The notes under the pieces: generated by a model
Database searches by the model: none
What the model saw: the letters and a program-made list of their open reading frames with translations, nothing else
Told to the model about the DNA's origin: nothing
Made by a program: the position numbers and the translations under genes
Shown here: positions 33,122 to 45,556 of the stretch, piece after piece
Layout: every line of letters begins with the position of its first letter
How positions within the stretch are numbered: the stretch's first letter is position 1
NCBI RefSeq assembly: GCF_018320785.1
Contig: NC_054879.1
Location: forward strand, 46,488,198 to 46,552,197
Direction: 5' to 3'
DNA: 64,000 nucleotides
Source of the DNA: Cheilinus undulatus
Lineage: Eukaryota > Chordata > Actinopteri > Labriformes > Labridae

Positions 33122-33360
33122 AGCTAACTAACAGAGAACCTCTGTTTTATAGTTTCACTTTCTGTTTTATTATAAAGCTCATGTAACACTTTTATTTCAT
33201 CTGCTTTGTTAAATTCAGCCATATATAAAAATCAGTTAAAGCATCAGATTTATTACTGTTGTTGTTTTTATTATGAGTATTACATTAAACGAGCATTAAT
33301 TGGGAGATCTGAAAGGTCGATAAGTCCAAACGTGAGTGTTGCTCGTAAATAAATAAAAGG
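32055..33360. repeat. Imperfect inverted duplication, arms about 365 bp
   Basis: The left arm 32055-32416 is the reverse complement of the right arm 32992-33360, roughly 85-90% alike by eye. The right arm holds the last 130 bases of the family-C hAT element, its AGCTAACT target duplication, and about 230 bases of flanking host DNA. The left arm holds all of these in inverted order, placed inside the MITE nested in the same hAT element. Both arms share the host sequence around CACTCACGTTTGGAC. An (ATA)n run at 32131-32160 lies within the left arm. Confidence 0.85.
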
Positions 33361-33915
33361 CAGACTGGGGGGATCAGTCACAACTTGATTTTTCACACAG
33401 TAGCCCCCTTTCTCACTCAGGCCAGCCTGGAGGGACCCAAGGCACGGCCCTTATTATGATTTGATGAAATAACCCCTCTGCCTCCTTTAAGCCCATCCCT
33501 TTGCTGAAAGCACCCAGTGATCATCATGCCACTTCCAGAGCCTAATGCACTTTCTACGCCGGAGAACCGGGAGTGAGCCCACATGCACCTCCAAAACAGT
33601 TTTTCTTGTGATTTTTGAGGGAGATTTTATTTAGAGGCGGCGCTTGTTGGCTCCAGAGGAGCGTCGTAACGACACTTTTCCCCCCAGTCCCTGCTAAAAG
33701 AGTTAGACCAGGGCCAGAGTTGGTGCTGGGGGGGTCGCGTATAGCTTAGTTTCCTGGGGGGTAATCGCTGCGTTTATTATTATTTTTTCAATCCCAGCAC
33801 GTTTTTTTTTTATTTTTTCTTTTCTTTCTTTTTTTTTTTATTTTTCTACTTCTGTGAATAACGCCACTCTCCCTCTCCGATCTGAAGTCCCCTTCGAGAT
33901 TTTTCCTTTCAGATC
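33361..33915 (+). promoter_or_regulatory. igf2bp2: Promoter and 5' UTR region of igf2bp2
   Basis: GC content rises here compared with the flanking transposons. There is a long pyrimidine tract at about 33780-33870 just before the start codon. No TATA box at a clear position. The transcription start cannot be fixed from sequence. Confidence 0.5.
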
Positions 33916-35288
33916 ATGAACAAACTATATATTGGGAATTTAAGTCCTTCGGTCACTGTCGAGGACTTGCAGCGGCTCTTTAGGGAGAAGAAGCTGCCAG
34001 CGCCCGAGCAGATCCTGCTCAAATCCGGCTATGCTTTTGTGGACTTCCCCGACCAGAACTCGGCCATAAAGGCTATAGAGATTCTTTCTGGTAAGTGTTG
34101 GATTTGATAAGTGATGCTGCTGGTGACAGGGGGGGAAATAATTCTCAGCGGGTCAGGTTAAAAACACAATAACGTAGAAGTGTCCAGAATGTGAATTATT
34201 AATTATTAGCTTGTGCAATTTTTGTTTTAAATGGTCGGGACAGTGTTTGAGATCACATCCGTGAGCCATCGGAGTTTAGATGAACGCTCAGCAATGCACG
34301 CTCCAACAGAAATTGGATAAATTATCGATCACAGGACACACTCAGGGCTTTAGTGCCCGTTTGCCTAAAGAAAACACGAGCCGTCGTAACGCTCTTTACG
34401 CACACGATAACCTATATTTTGGAGATTCCGATAGTGTGGGGCGCTACTTTGCAATCACCCGCTGGAATGTATGGGATGGTCTGATGGTTCGGGTAGGCAT
34501 AATTATTTTTCACTTATTTTTTATCTTGATTTTATTGAAGAGAGCAGAGCGACGCGAGCGCGGAAAACTTGTCAGATCCATGTTCCTCTGATGTCTGGGT
34601 ATGTTTTTACGAGGTGTCTTGGAGGTGGGTCATGGGGGTCCGGAGGAAAGAGCTAATAAACAGGTAGCTGAGGGGGGACGAGGTGAGCCGCTAATTCCGT
34701 GCTGCGCCAGGCAGGCCACTCATAATAGTAACGAAAACCCCCGTGTTCAAGCTTCGCCGAAGAAAGCGCTTCAAAACCGAGCCACACCGGCTGGAGCAAC
34801 ACGGACAATTAAGAAACACCTAGCTAAGACAGAAAGAGGACAAGCCTTTGTGCTTTCTAAGCAGCTCTTCTTTGATGTTGCAGAAAAAAAATACCCCTCA
34901 TTGCACTGTGAGGGTTGTGGGAGTGGAAAGCATGGCTGCCCATTTCCCCCATACTATATAAGCTTATCATGCTTCATTTTTGGCGCCGATTTCCCCCCTT
35001 AAAATGCTCCAACTTTAGCTTGTTTTAATGTAAACACGGGCAGTTTAGCCGCCGCCGTGCGCACAGCGTGCCCGCGTACAGCACTTTTTTCGTGGGTTGT
35101 GTGTTTGAATGGGGACGCACCTACTTGGAGAAGTGATTCAAAGTGTTGCTGTGAAGGCCTACCAGCTTGCATTGTTAACTTTCATGGCACACAGCTAACG
35201 TTACACTATCAACTTTCGTCCCTACAGGTAAAGTTGAATTACACGGAAAGGTGATACAGGTAGACTACTCTGTACCCAAAAAACTAAG
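33916..35288 (+). CDS. igf2bp2: IGF2 mRNA-binding protein 2, first two coding exons (partial)
   Basis: Exon 1 is 33916-34090 (175 nt) and exon 2 is 35228-35288 (61 nt, ending at donor GTAGGC). Together they give 78 codons plus two bases; the gene continues past the window. They encode the first RNA-recognition motif: RNP2 LYIGNL at residues 4-9 and RNP1 KSGYAFVDF at 36-44. Family members carry two such motifs followed by four KH domains and bind target mRNAs in cytoplasmic granules, controlling their stability, transport and translation. [17 protein letters not shown] and a segment reading [10 protein letters not shown] resemble IGF2BP2 more than IGF2BP1 or IGF2BP3. The neighbour tra2b also supports this. 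Teleosts may have two copies; I cannot say which this is. Confidence 0.93.
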
Positions 35289-38200
35289 GTAGGCCTACAA
35301 TCTGACACACACACTCATTTCCACGCACACACAGCACACGTCTTGTGGTCCTACGCCTATACTGTGCCCCATGGCAGCCAGTGTGACCTGTAGGCTTCCG
35401 CTGTGTTATATAGCACGCAGATTTCCTCTTCTTTCTTCCTTCTGTGTTTGATTTCTACGCTGGCTCTTGTTGTTTTATATTCTGGCGATGAAAGTGTGAT
35501 GGCATGGCGGTTGAACAGAAGAAAAAAAGCGACAGAGACACAGTTTAAGTCCATAGAACACACGATGGCTGCTGCCATATCGCGTGATCTGCAGAGAGGC
35601 CTATCCCACCATGCAACATGGAGACTGTACACACGCTATAATTGTGCCCCTAATTGAATCTCACATGAACACTTTAATTGAACTTTAAATTGTGCTGCTT
35701 TACGTGTCTGTGTTCCCGCCATGGTTGTTTTATCCTACATGTGGGAGATAAAGTTAGGATTGACTGTAACACTGCAATGCACGGTGCGTTGCATACCAAT
35801 CAGATGAGCCTCCCCTCTCTGCTTTCTATAGGCATATGTGTGTGTATGTATGGGAAACACGTTTGTGTGGATGCGCGCGAGGACGGGAGTGGAAAGTGTG
35901 TGTGAGCTAATGTATAGGTTGACCCTAAACTCCGCCACCACGTCAACACTGCTATTTTTCTCTTTTAGAGCCATTTTGTCTACGCAGTTTTAAAAAAACG
36001 AGCTTTGGGATAAACATTTTTTTCCCGCCTGTGCGTAATGCGTAACACACACCCACATTTGTGTCAGATTAGGCAGCCTATAGACTCCCTACACGTATGG
36101 ATCCACCCTGCTTCACTACAATGCGTTTGGCTTTAGGGAAAGACTACATTGCGTGACAAAAAGGTAAATATTCAAGCCCCTTGTGGAGGAGCACGTGACA
36201 TGTACTTCATGCTCCAGCATAGCCCCCCCCTTCCTTCACTGCTGCTTCACTTTACTGCTTTTAAGGCTCCTGTTTTCTTGCTGCGCTGAACTGAAGAGTA
36301 AATATGTTCGTTAGGGTTGTGATTGGATCGCTGTGGTGTTATTTCCACGCTTTGTGGGTCGATTTGAAGGCGCAACACGGTGTTTGAGCCTGCGCCACTC
36401 CCCACAGTTAGTGTGCACGTAGGCCATGGTGTTGGAGAGGCTTCATAATGGCTGCCATGATGGCCCTGCACACTGCTCCCGCTATAGGCGGAATCACAAG
36501 GAGCAGGCGTGCATACATGTGCCTGCCCTGCATGTGTGTGGAGCTGCTGGGCCTCTGTGTTTGTCCTGGACGGGGCCTGGAAAGCCAAAATGTTCGCCAT
36601 GTCAGCGAGGGCGGCGTGTTAAAAATGTACAGGTGTTCATTTTGAAGCGCGTAGACGAGCAGTGAGGAGTGGGCGAGCTCACGTGCACGTGGAAGTCCAT
36701 TTTAATTGTTCAACTCCTTTTAAAACGGCCACTAATTTCCACGACGATAAAATAGACTTATCTGAGAATTTCCTGAAGAGTTTCTGTTCATTGTTACGGA
36801 AACATTTACGTTAATTAATCAGATTTAGAGCTTTAATTGCGTAGTTTTGTCCTGCAGTAAATTTAAGCTGTACGCATTTGACGTAATGAAAACAGACGAT
36901 ATAGCGAATTAAATACGTGAATTAAATATATTTGACCTTTTAAGCTTCGTCAGAAATATCTTTAATTTATTAATACACGTGAAAACACTGCTATATGTTG
37001 TTACCACGCCGTATTTTAATACGTATCTATTAATAGGCATTGTTTTGGATTTAATTTAAATACTAATAAGCTAACTACAAAATAATTTTGAAGGCCCTTT
37101 ATTACTGAACACTTTATGAATTATTCCAGCCATTTAAATCTCCTCAGGCCTGGTGGTTTCTTACTTCCTGGTTTTGTTTTAGCCTCTGCTGTGTATATTT
37201 TATATTTTAATTGTGTATTTTTAGTCCGTGCAGACATAATGCCACCAGGGGAAGATAAATAAACAAATAAACTGTTTCTATTTCAAATGACTGAAATTAT
37301 TATAATCTTTAACTGCTTTTTCAATTGTTAACTTAAAAAGATGAATCTTTAAAAGACAAGGCCTTTCAAAGGCAAATTTAAATAACAGAGAAAAGTCAAA
37401 GTGTGGAATTATTGAAGTTTAAATGTAATGTTTATCATTTTAATATCATATTTATGCTAATATTGTTTTTTAAGATTTAAAATCGACCCATAATTATTTG
37501 CTTTCATGGACAAATGTAATTTTATCAAAAGGAAAAGTAGTTTTTGACAAACAAAATTATCTGTATTATTTTTACAACCTACCAGTCATATTCTAGATAA
37601 AGTTATCAACATGGATGAATTATTCAAATCAATCTTAAGTTAAATTTAGTTTATAAAGTTTCAGCTATTTAGTATTGTTGCACCTGGCTTTATGTTCAGA
37701 GATATGCTGATCATTTTATTAATAATAAAGGCTTTTTTAATTGTTGTATAATTTCTGTTTTAGTGCAGCTTGCTGTCTTAAAATAATGCACTGATAATTA
37801 ATGCATTAATTAAGCTACCTTAAATCAATAAGGATATAATTATTAATATTAACAGCTCCTATATGTTTTCTAAATATGAGAAATTATCTCCAAAGAGGAT
37901 TTCCTTTTGTTTCCTCTAATTTAAAATATATTTCTGCTTTGATCATTTTCATATTTGCCTCATTTCGACCCAAATCTTCAGAAAACAACATTTCATAAAA
38001 GTAAAGTTTCCCTGTGAGGCATAAAGCTCCCGGCTGAGTCTCTGCACACGTGCACAGCGAGTGTGACTGGGTGTTAATTCATATTTCTTACACATGAATA
38101 ATATGCAGTGTGGTCTGCCTTTTTAAACAGGCACTGAACGTGTGAACAGAGTGACTAACATGATCTCTTGCTGTGAACCCAATCAATGAGTGATACTGAG

Positions 38201-39900
38201 TCTGTGAAGGGAGCGTTGTTATCCCGGGGTAAACACAGTTTTCATGTGTCTTTCTGGGTTGTTTAGCTTTTTGTTTAGCTGCTGATGAATGAGAAAATAG
38301 TTGTTTTCTTCTGTAAATTATCCCTCCTCCTTACGACTTCAGTGAGGATGTGCTGAAATAAACAGGTGATTAATTTCTTGTTAGACACTAACTTTCATTT
38401 GTGTGCTCTTAATTTGAAATTTGCTGCCTCATTTTGTAGAAAGAGCTTAATTCATAAAAAGCCCTTGTCTGATTTAAGGAGCAAAACATGGGTGTAAACA
38501 TCTGCATTGCAGCATGGAGGTGTGCGTACAGATGTGTGTGTTGGGTTGTTAGTGCACATTGGATCAAAACAGCGAAATAGGATAGCCATCAGTTGATCCA
38601 CGCTGAATCCATTAATACTCCCCAGTTGATCCTGGGTGTAGGGGAAGCTCTCCAAATCAGGCTCTGGTTATGTCCGGAGTGATAGCAGGAGGTGCTGCGC
38701 CGCTCCCCCCCCCGCTGACTCCTTGCGCCTCCCTTCACCTGTCTGGGAGGATGGATCGCACCTAAGGATCTGTGTGGTGGACAGAGGGGAGCAGAGGAGT
38801 GAGGCTCATTTTCTGCCCTGAAGGGAATCTTTTAGAAATCACACTTGGCTTTGTAATTTTAAAAAGATGAAGAACAGAGTCAGCGTGTTTTATAGATCTC
38901 ACATGATGTGGGAAATGCTCATGAGTCTAAATGAAAGCATCCTCTTTTATTTTGAAGTGGTGAAAGGTGCCACAGCCTTGAAAACACACCTTATAATCCA
39001 GGTGCATGGATGGGGAGTCCATCAGAAACTGAAGGCAAACTCCTACACAGTGAAAACTGCACTAATAGATCAGCAATGTGTTGAATCAGAATGTTGCCAA
39101 TGTTTTTGTCCAATTGTGTACAAGTTTGCCTGCATTTTTGATGGTTAAAAAAATTCTGCATGACCCAAATTGTGATTGTTTGATCCCGGTATTGTTGGAG
39201 CAGTTCTTAACTTTATCATGAGTGTAGATTTCTCCTTAAAGGGTAGCAGACCTGCTCAGCGTATAGCTTAAAGATTGGTGAGATAAGAAGCAGGAGTATT
39301 CTAAATTCACCCTGCGTCTGTCAGCCCTGTGGGATCGCTCTTTAAACTCCCCGAGTGTCTAACTCTCCTGATTTTTTAACAACACTCCTGCATGTGCATC
39401 ACAGCAGCGTTTTCCTTCCCGTTAAGCTCACATTCCTCTCCAACCTGTTGAATGACTAATGAGTTACTGCAGCATTACGAGCATTAAGCAGGAGGACAGT
39501 GAGATCATAGACGACTCTCAGGAGCAGCAGGGAGGAGTTTTGGAAGGTGTGGTCCGGATGAGGAGGATTTCTGTGAATGAGCGTACAAAGTTTCGCATTT
39601 CTATGTGAATCACTAAAGTTTGCTAGAAATATGAAGGGAGAGATGTTTTTACGCAAGGATTAAGGCAGCGATGGCTTCTGTTTGGTCAATGATGGATCAG
39701 AGAAATATCATTCATCTCAGCAGGGATGAATGGGCTCTTCTTCCTCTTCTGGGTTTTTATTTGTGACCTCACTATTACACATTTCCTGTCATTAGTTCCC
39801 CTTATTGAATGATGACAGTACTAGAGAGACGGCCCATGATAAAAGTAAAATAAAACCTAAAAAGCCTCTTTGGCTTAAACTGAGCCATTCAGGCATTTTT
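35289..39900 (+). other. igf2bp2 intron 2, proximal part
   Basis: No further igf2bp2 exon was found. The first 1.5 kb is relatively GC-rich with scattered CpG, so chance open frames are common (for example around 36250-36660) and are not called. The stretch 36700-38400 is very AT-rich. No transposon with definable ends was recognised here, a contrast with the rest of the intron and perhaps a sign of regulatory constraint. Confidence 0.5.
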
Positions 39901-39908
39901 CTTTAGAG

Positions 39909-41310
39909 CAGAACTCAATCACAGAAGGGACCGGACTCTGAATTAAGGTCTGACCTGAGGGTCAATTTTTAACTGTCAACCTCATTTTTTTTCACCAGTA
40001 ATAAATTATGGGGGGAAAAAAACTAGCACTGATGATAAATGATTTTGAGATTTAAAAAGTCAAAATGATGCTAAAAGGCTCAAAATCTGAGACAAAAAGT
40101 CAAAATTATTAATTGAAAAGGTCAAAACACAAAGTTAGATGTTAAAATAATGCTTTAAAAAGGTAAATATATATAAAGAAAGTCGCAGTCATGTTTTTAA
40201 GGCAAAAATATGACTCAAAATTTAAAACTATGAACCTAAAAGGTAAAAATAGGAGATAAATGTCCAAATAATAAATTGAAAAGGCCAAAATCTGAGATAA
40301 AAAGTCAAACGCATTAGTTGAAAAGGTTAAAACACAAAATTAGATGTTAGATAATGCTTTTAACAGGTCAATATATAAAAAAGAAAGCCACAATCATGTT
40401 TTTAAGGCAAAAATATGACTAACAATTCAAAATGGTACACATAAAAGGTCAAAATATGAGATTAAAAGTGAAAATAATCAATTGACACTTGAAAATATGA
40501 GATAAAAAGTCAAAATCATAAATTGAAAAGGTCATAATATTAGATAAAGTCAAAATTATAAGTAAAAAGGCTCAAATCTGAAATAAAAAGTCAAACTAAT
40601 TAGTTGAAAAGGTCAAAACACAAAAGTTAGACGTTAAAATAATGATTTTAAATGTATATATATGAAAAAGAAAGTCACAATCATGTTTTTAAGGCAAAAA
40701 TATGACTCTTAATTTAAATCTGTAAACCTGAAAGGTAAAAATGTGAGATAAAAGTCTAAATAATAAATTGAAAAGGTCAAAATCTAAGATAAAAAGTCAC
40801 AATCATGTTTTTAAGGCAAAAATATGACTTATGATGTAAAATGGTGCACCTAAAAGGTCAAAATATGAGATTAAAAGTGAAAACAATCAATTGACAGTTT
40901 AAAAATGTGAGATAAAAAGTAAAAATCAAAAAGTTAAAGGTCAAATATTAGATAAAGTCAAATTTATAAGTTGAAAAGGTCAAAATAATTCAATAATAAT
41001 AAAAGTCCAAGCAATAGACTGAAGTCATAATTGTAAAATGCAAAATTGAAAATATGAAATGAAAACACAAATTAATTTGTTTTCCCATATTTCTTTTGAT
41101 CTCATTATTTTTACTCTTTATATTTCTTCACATTTTTATGACTTAAGGATATTTGATATGAAGGTTAAGTTTACATTTTTAAACTGGAGGAAATCTGCTG
41201 ACCTTATATTTTAGGGCCAGTTATGATCAGAATATGATGTGATCTTGCGGCCGGGTGTAACTGTACCACGGGCCAGGTTTGGCCCCCGGGCCTTGAGTTT
41301 GACACCCCTG
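39909..41310 (+). mobile_element. hAT element, family B, internally amplified
   Basis: The right end GAGTTTGACACCCCTG is intact; the left end is decayed (CAGAACTCAATC). The flanks CTTTAGAG and GTTTAGAG match at 7 of 8. Inside, the stretch CACAATCATGTTTTTAAGGC and its neighbours recur at about 40184, 40388, 40676 and 40797, so 200-290-bp blocks were duplicated. No transposase. Confidence 0.82.
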
Positions 41311-41318
41311 GTTTAGAG

Positions 41319-43244
41319 CGTATGTCTCTGATTTTGCTTTCTCGTGATTGCCTTGTCGGCGTTTGAGTCAGATTTAAGGGGGAAAATATTAGAACTCATG
41401 CTTACAGTTATTATTTTGTTAAGGCTGTTAACATTAATGCATTAAAAAAACAATAACGCAGATGACTAAGTTTGACCACAGCTGGCTCCCGTAGTCCTCC
41501 AGCGCGGATGTTTAGGTGCCCGGGGGTGAAGAGGTGAGAGGGTCAGACACAGTGAGGAGACAGACCCAGGTCTGCCTAACGGTGATTTTCTTTTTTAAAA
41601 GCTGGAGAGTGTCAGTGAAGATGAAACCAGAGCTGAGGGTACATGCTGCAGAGATGAACGGTCTTTACACCGAACAACAACCAGCACATCTATGCTAATG
41701 TTAGCACAGATGCTAACAACAACACGGGATCAAGCCACGGTCATACCGCTCTGTCCAGCTGCTTCAGGACAGTTTTCTTCTTCAGCTGCTCAGATAAATG
41801 CAGAAAAGCGCTCCAAAACTCTGAGACAGTCCTGTTTGTTAACAATATCAATCCAGAAGAGAAATCCGCGCTGGAATCGCAAAATTGAAGCTAATTAGCG
41901 AATAGAGCTGAAGAGGGAAATATGATGCGTTTAGGAAACCTCAGTAAATTAGACGACTGTATTCTATATGTTATGATGCGTTCACATGCCACGTTAAAAT
42001 TGGAAAATGACGTTTTTGACGAGAAACTTCAATAAACAGAGTGTAAATGTGTATTTGTATTTGAGGGATGACAGACTGAGTCAGGGCTTTTTAACTCCAG
42101 CTCTACTCAGCTAAGACCACTTGGAGTTTAAATATTTGACCTTAATAATAATATTAATAATAACTTTATTTGGATAGCACCTTTAAAAACAGAGGTGTGT
42201 AAAGTGCTTTGACAATAAGCAGAATCACAATTAAAACGAAGCATCATAACACAAACAAAGAACAAAACAAGACAAACAGGGGAGCCCATGAAAGATAAAG
42301 CCAGCCATGTAACTCCAACGTCATGATCATCCTCGTAGAGCCATTATAGAGGCTGAAAACATGTCAAGTGAGAAATACATCAAGAAACCTAGATTTATAA
42401 AATTCCAGAATAAAAAAAAAACTAAAAACCCAGAATAACAGACCGATCCCAGCAACACAGGAACCCAACTACATAAAAAAGAGACCAGAAATGTGAGAGG
42501 AAAAATAATAGGAAGAGACAGGAAGGAATATGAATCCAAACAGTAAGAAGTAGAATAAAAACAATTAAAACATGCAGAGAGAAATGAGTCATGATACAAA
42601 ACTTAGAAAGCTAGTAGTGGTAAAATATTAATCATAATCAAAATCATAATAATAATAATAATAATCAGGTGGACACAGCAGCATATTTAGTCTTTCCACC
42701 AAACTGTAGAAAGCATGGATAAGGACTCCCATCAGCACTTTTATGTTCTGGACATAGAATTTAAAAAAATATAACACTTGACAATAACAAGCTTTAAAAA
42801 TCTAAAAACATAAAAATACACTGAAACTATTAAAAAAGCTGGGATTAATCATGATTAATCACAGAATAATGATGTGATTAACTTTTTTAATTGAGTAGCA
42901 GCTCTCATTTTTATTAAAGCTCCTATCTGGAGTTTTTGACTTGTTGCTAAACTGACTGAAATTAATGGACAACCCTTAAAAACTACAAAAACAAGCAACA
43001 CTATCAACAGCAACATTTGTAATTTCTTTACAGTTATCTTTAAAGCTGCAGACTTCTGACAGGGGGGTAGGTGTCAGGTCAGACACAATTCATAATAGGC
43101 AAACTTCAAAATAAGCCTTTTAACAATTTTCTGCTGCTACGAGAAACAATTCACTGTAAGAAGAAAGCAGGAAATTTACATAAAATTCTCAAGGGGCAAG
43201 TTTGGCCACAGGAGGCCAGAATCTTAAACTTCAGCGTTGTGTTA
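41319..43244. other. igf2bp2 intron 2 with small repeats
   Basis: Positions 42145-42240 (ACTTTATTTGGATAGCACC onward) look like a dispersed fish repeat of unknown class. An (AAT)n run lies at about 42646-42664. No gene seen. Confidence 0.4.
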
Positions 43245-43520
43245 GTTTAGGACAGGGGTTTTCAAAGTGTGTGAGAGTGTGTGAGAGTGTAAGAGAAAAT
43301 TATTCAGTCAGAGGACCCCCACCCACATGAAAAAAAAACTTAACCATATTTTCAAACATTTATGTCTAATTTTAAAGACTTTAAACATTTTTATATCTTT
43401 GATATTTTGCTCTGCAAATGTTCTTAAACATCCGTCTTTACCAGGTTATCAGTTATTTGGTTTCAGTAATGAATTTATTGCAGATACTACCTGATTATTC
43501 TGCTCTGATAATCCTTAAAG

Positions 43521-44990
43521 CAGCGTTACTCAACCAAAGAGCCAAACTGTTGGAAAATACCTCTGCAAGAGCCACAATATAAGTGGTGAAAGTGGCAAAA
43601 ACAGCTTAAAGTAGCAATAAAAATAAGTTAACCCTTTACCTGCTGAAGCTAAAAATGGCGATTTGGACATATTTTGTTATTATGGCTGTAAAATAGTCAG
43701 GAAATGCCCTAAGTCTGAGAGCTTTGCTCCCTTTTCCCAGGAGTACTTGAACTTGACTTTTCAACATCTGGTTAATGATTATTGCACATTATATGGAATT
43801 ATCAGCAGTTTAAAAGAAGAAAGACACAAAAACAGATTTGTATTTCATGGCTTTTATGAGAAGAAATGTTGTTATTGCTCATGAAGTTTTGATTTGACAT
43901 TTGAAATGTGAACCTATACATGTTTAGAACAATCAGCAGTCATTTTTGGAGTCTAGGACTCTGGGTGTGCAAAACACAGAGCAAAAGATAACTATATACA
44001 TAGGTGACAATTAGTGCAAATAAAGGTGGAAAAATGCATTCTCAACATTCTCAGTAACATGTTGTTATTGCACATGACAGACACGCACAAATGCCACTAT
44101 CTAACGCTATTTTTGAAAACTAAACTCCACTCTCGCTCGCTCTCCTTTTACTCTCTTCCTTCACTCTCCTTTCTCACTCGTCTTCTGCCAAAGCTGCCGT
44201 TTTCGCGATGCTGTTCAACATTACCGTAAAATATATACCACACATCATACATTGCCAGAAAGCACAGATTCTCAGCTCTCTGTCAGCGTTGGAATTTTTT
44301 GATTGATCAAACTTTCGAGGAGATACAGTGTTGAGAATCTGTGTAGCGGTCTCACGATACTTCTGGTGTTTTGATATGAATGCCCACATCTTATGGTTGC
44401 GAGTACTGTAATGAACCATATATGTGCACATGCCCACAATTCTCAGCTTTCCAACGCCGTCGGAATTTTTCTGATCGGACAAACTTTGACAGAGTTACAG
44501 TAATAATACTCCGGACATATAAAACACAGCACCGGCGCCTGCTCAGTAGGTAAAGGGTTAAAAATGGCAAAAATGGTCAAAAAGCGGCAAAAAGGGGTGA
44601 AAATGGGCAAAAATGGGGATAAAAAGTGAAAAAAGATGGGTGAGAAGTGACAAAAAATGAGTAACAGGTGGCAAGGACAAGGCAAAAAATTGAGGAAAAA
44701 AATGGGTAAAAAGCAGTCAAGAGTGGCAAAAATGAGCAAAAAGTAGGAAAAAAAGGTATTTAATGACAAAAGGATGCTTTAATGAGCTAAATGTGGCAAA
44801 GAAATGGTGAAAAAGGGCAAACATTGGAAAAAGTGGTATTTAATGACCAAATGAAGCTTAAATGGATGAAAAGTATCAAAAAATGATATAAAGGGGCAAA
44901 AAAGTTTCCCTTTTTTAAGGTTTATGGGGGAATAATATTTAAAATGAAGACATCCAAGACCCACTAATAATCACACGTTGAGTATCACTG
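43521..44990. mobile_element. hAT MITE, family A, nested in family D
   Basis: It starts CAGCGTTACTCAACC and ends TTGAGTATCACTG, with a perfect 8-bp duplication CCTTAAAG at 43513-43520 and 44991-44998. The interior has GTGGCAAAAATGGG-type blocks, interrupted by the piggyBac-type element. Confidence 0.92.
43633..44557. mobile_element. piggyBac-type element nested in family A
   Basis: TTAA flanks it at 43629-43632 and 44558-44561. The ends CCCTTTACCTGCTGA and, reading inward from the right, CCCTTTACCTACTGA are inverted copies. It is 925 bp and has no transposase. The sister copy at 52130-52828 has a single TTAA at this site (AAATAAGTTAAAGATGGC), confirming a clean insertion. Confidence 0.92.
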
Positions 44991-45159
44991 CCTTAAAGTT
45001 ACTGTGAGTTTATTCATTTAGCTCCATGCTCAGCAGAAGTTAGCAAAGCAAATCACTTTTTATCTGGTTTATGGTTCTGCGCCTCCCCTGACGCTCTGTG
45101 ACGCCCCCCAGCGGAGGCCCGCCTCGCACTTTGAAAACCGCTGGTTTAGGAGATTTCAA

Positions 45160-45380
45160 AACTGGAGTTAGGGAACATTCGACCAGTGTGGGTCACATGT
45201 TTTTCTGCTGAAAGCTGCTGATTTGTTGACTGATGTAACCTCTGTTCTATGTCCTGTTTAATGTCGTATTTGAAACTTATCGTGCTGCTATCTTGGCCAG
45301 GACTCCCTTATAAAAGAGATTTTTGTATCTCAGTGGGAATAAATCCTGGTTAAATAAAGGTTGAATAAATAAAATTACCA
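45160..45380 (+). repeat. Probable non-LTR retroposon 3' tail
   Basis: The stretch ends in TCCTGGTTAAATAAAGGTTG followed by AATAAATAAAA, with GCTATCTTGGCCAGGAC upstream. I recall this as a common 3' end of fish LINE-type elements, but the family is not certain. No coding region remains. Confidence 0.4.
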
Positions 45381-45556
45381 CAAAAAGTTCCTATCAGGAG
45401 CTTTAATGCAGTCTTCTTTATTTTTCCGCCCCTCTTAAAGATTATTTTTGGGCGGGTTGGCTTTATTGTGAAAGGACGGGAAATATGGGGAAAGAGCATA
45501 GGGCCACCAAATATGCAACGAGACTGGGAATCTGTCCCACAGCCAGTGATTTAGAC

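Larger units (their letters stand above)
43253..45143. mobile_element. hAT element, family D, host of two nested insertions
   Basis: It starts CAGGGGTTTTCAAAGTGTG and ends CGCACTTTGAAAACCGCTG, with a perfect 8-bp duplication GTTTAGGA at 43245-43252 and 45144-45151. Its own sequence is only about 410 bp; the rest is a family-A hAT element (43521-44990) that in turn holds a piggyBac-type element (43633-44557). A second, left-truncated copy lies at 52130-52828. Confidence 0.9.

Noticed and set aside
36247-36665. Overlapping open frames on both strands of 79-117 codons
   Set aside because: They lie in a GC-richer intron stretch, overlap each other, show no domain and no exon borders.
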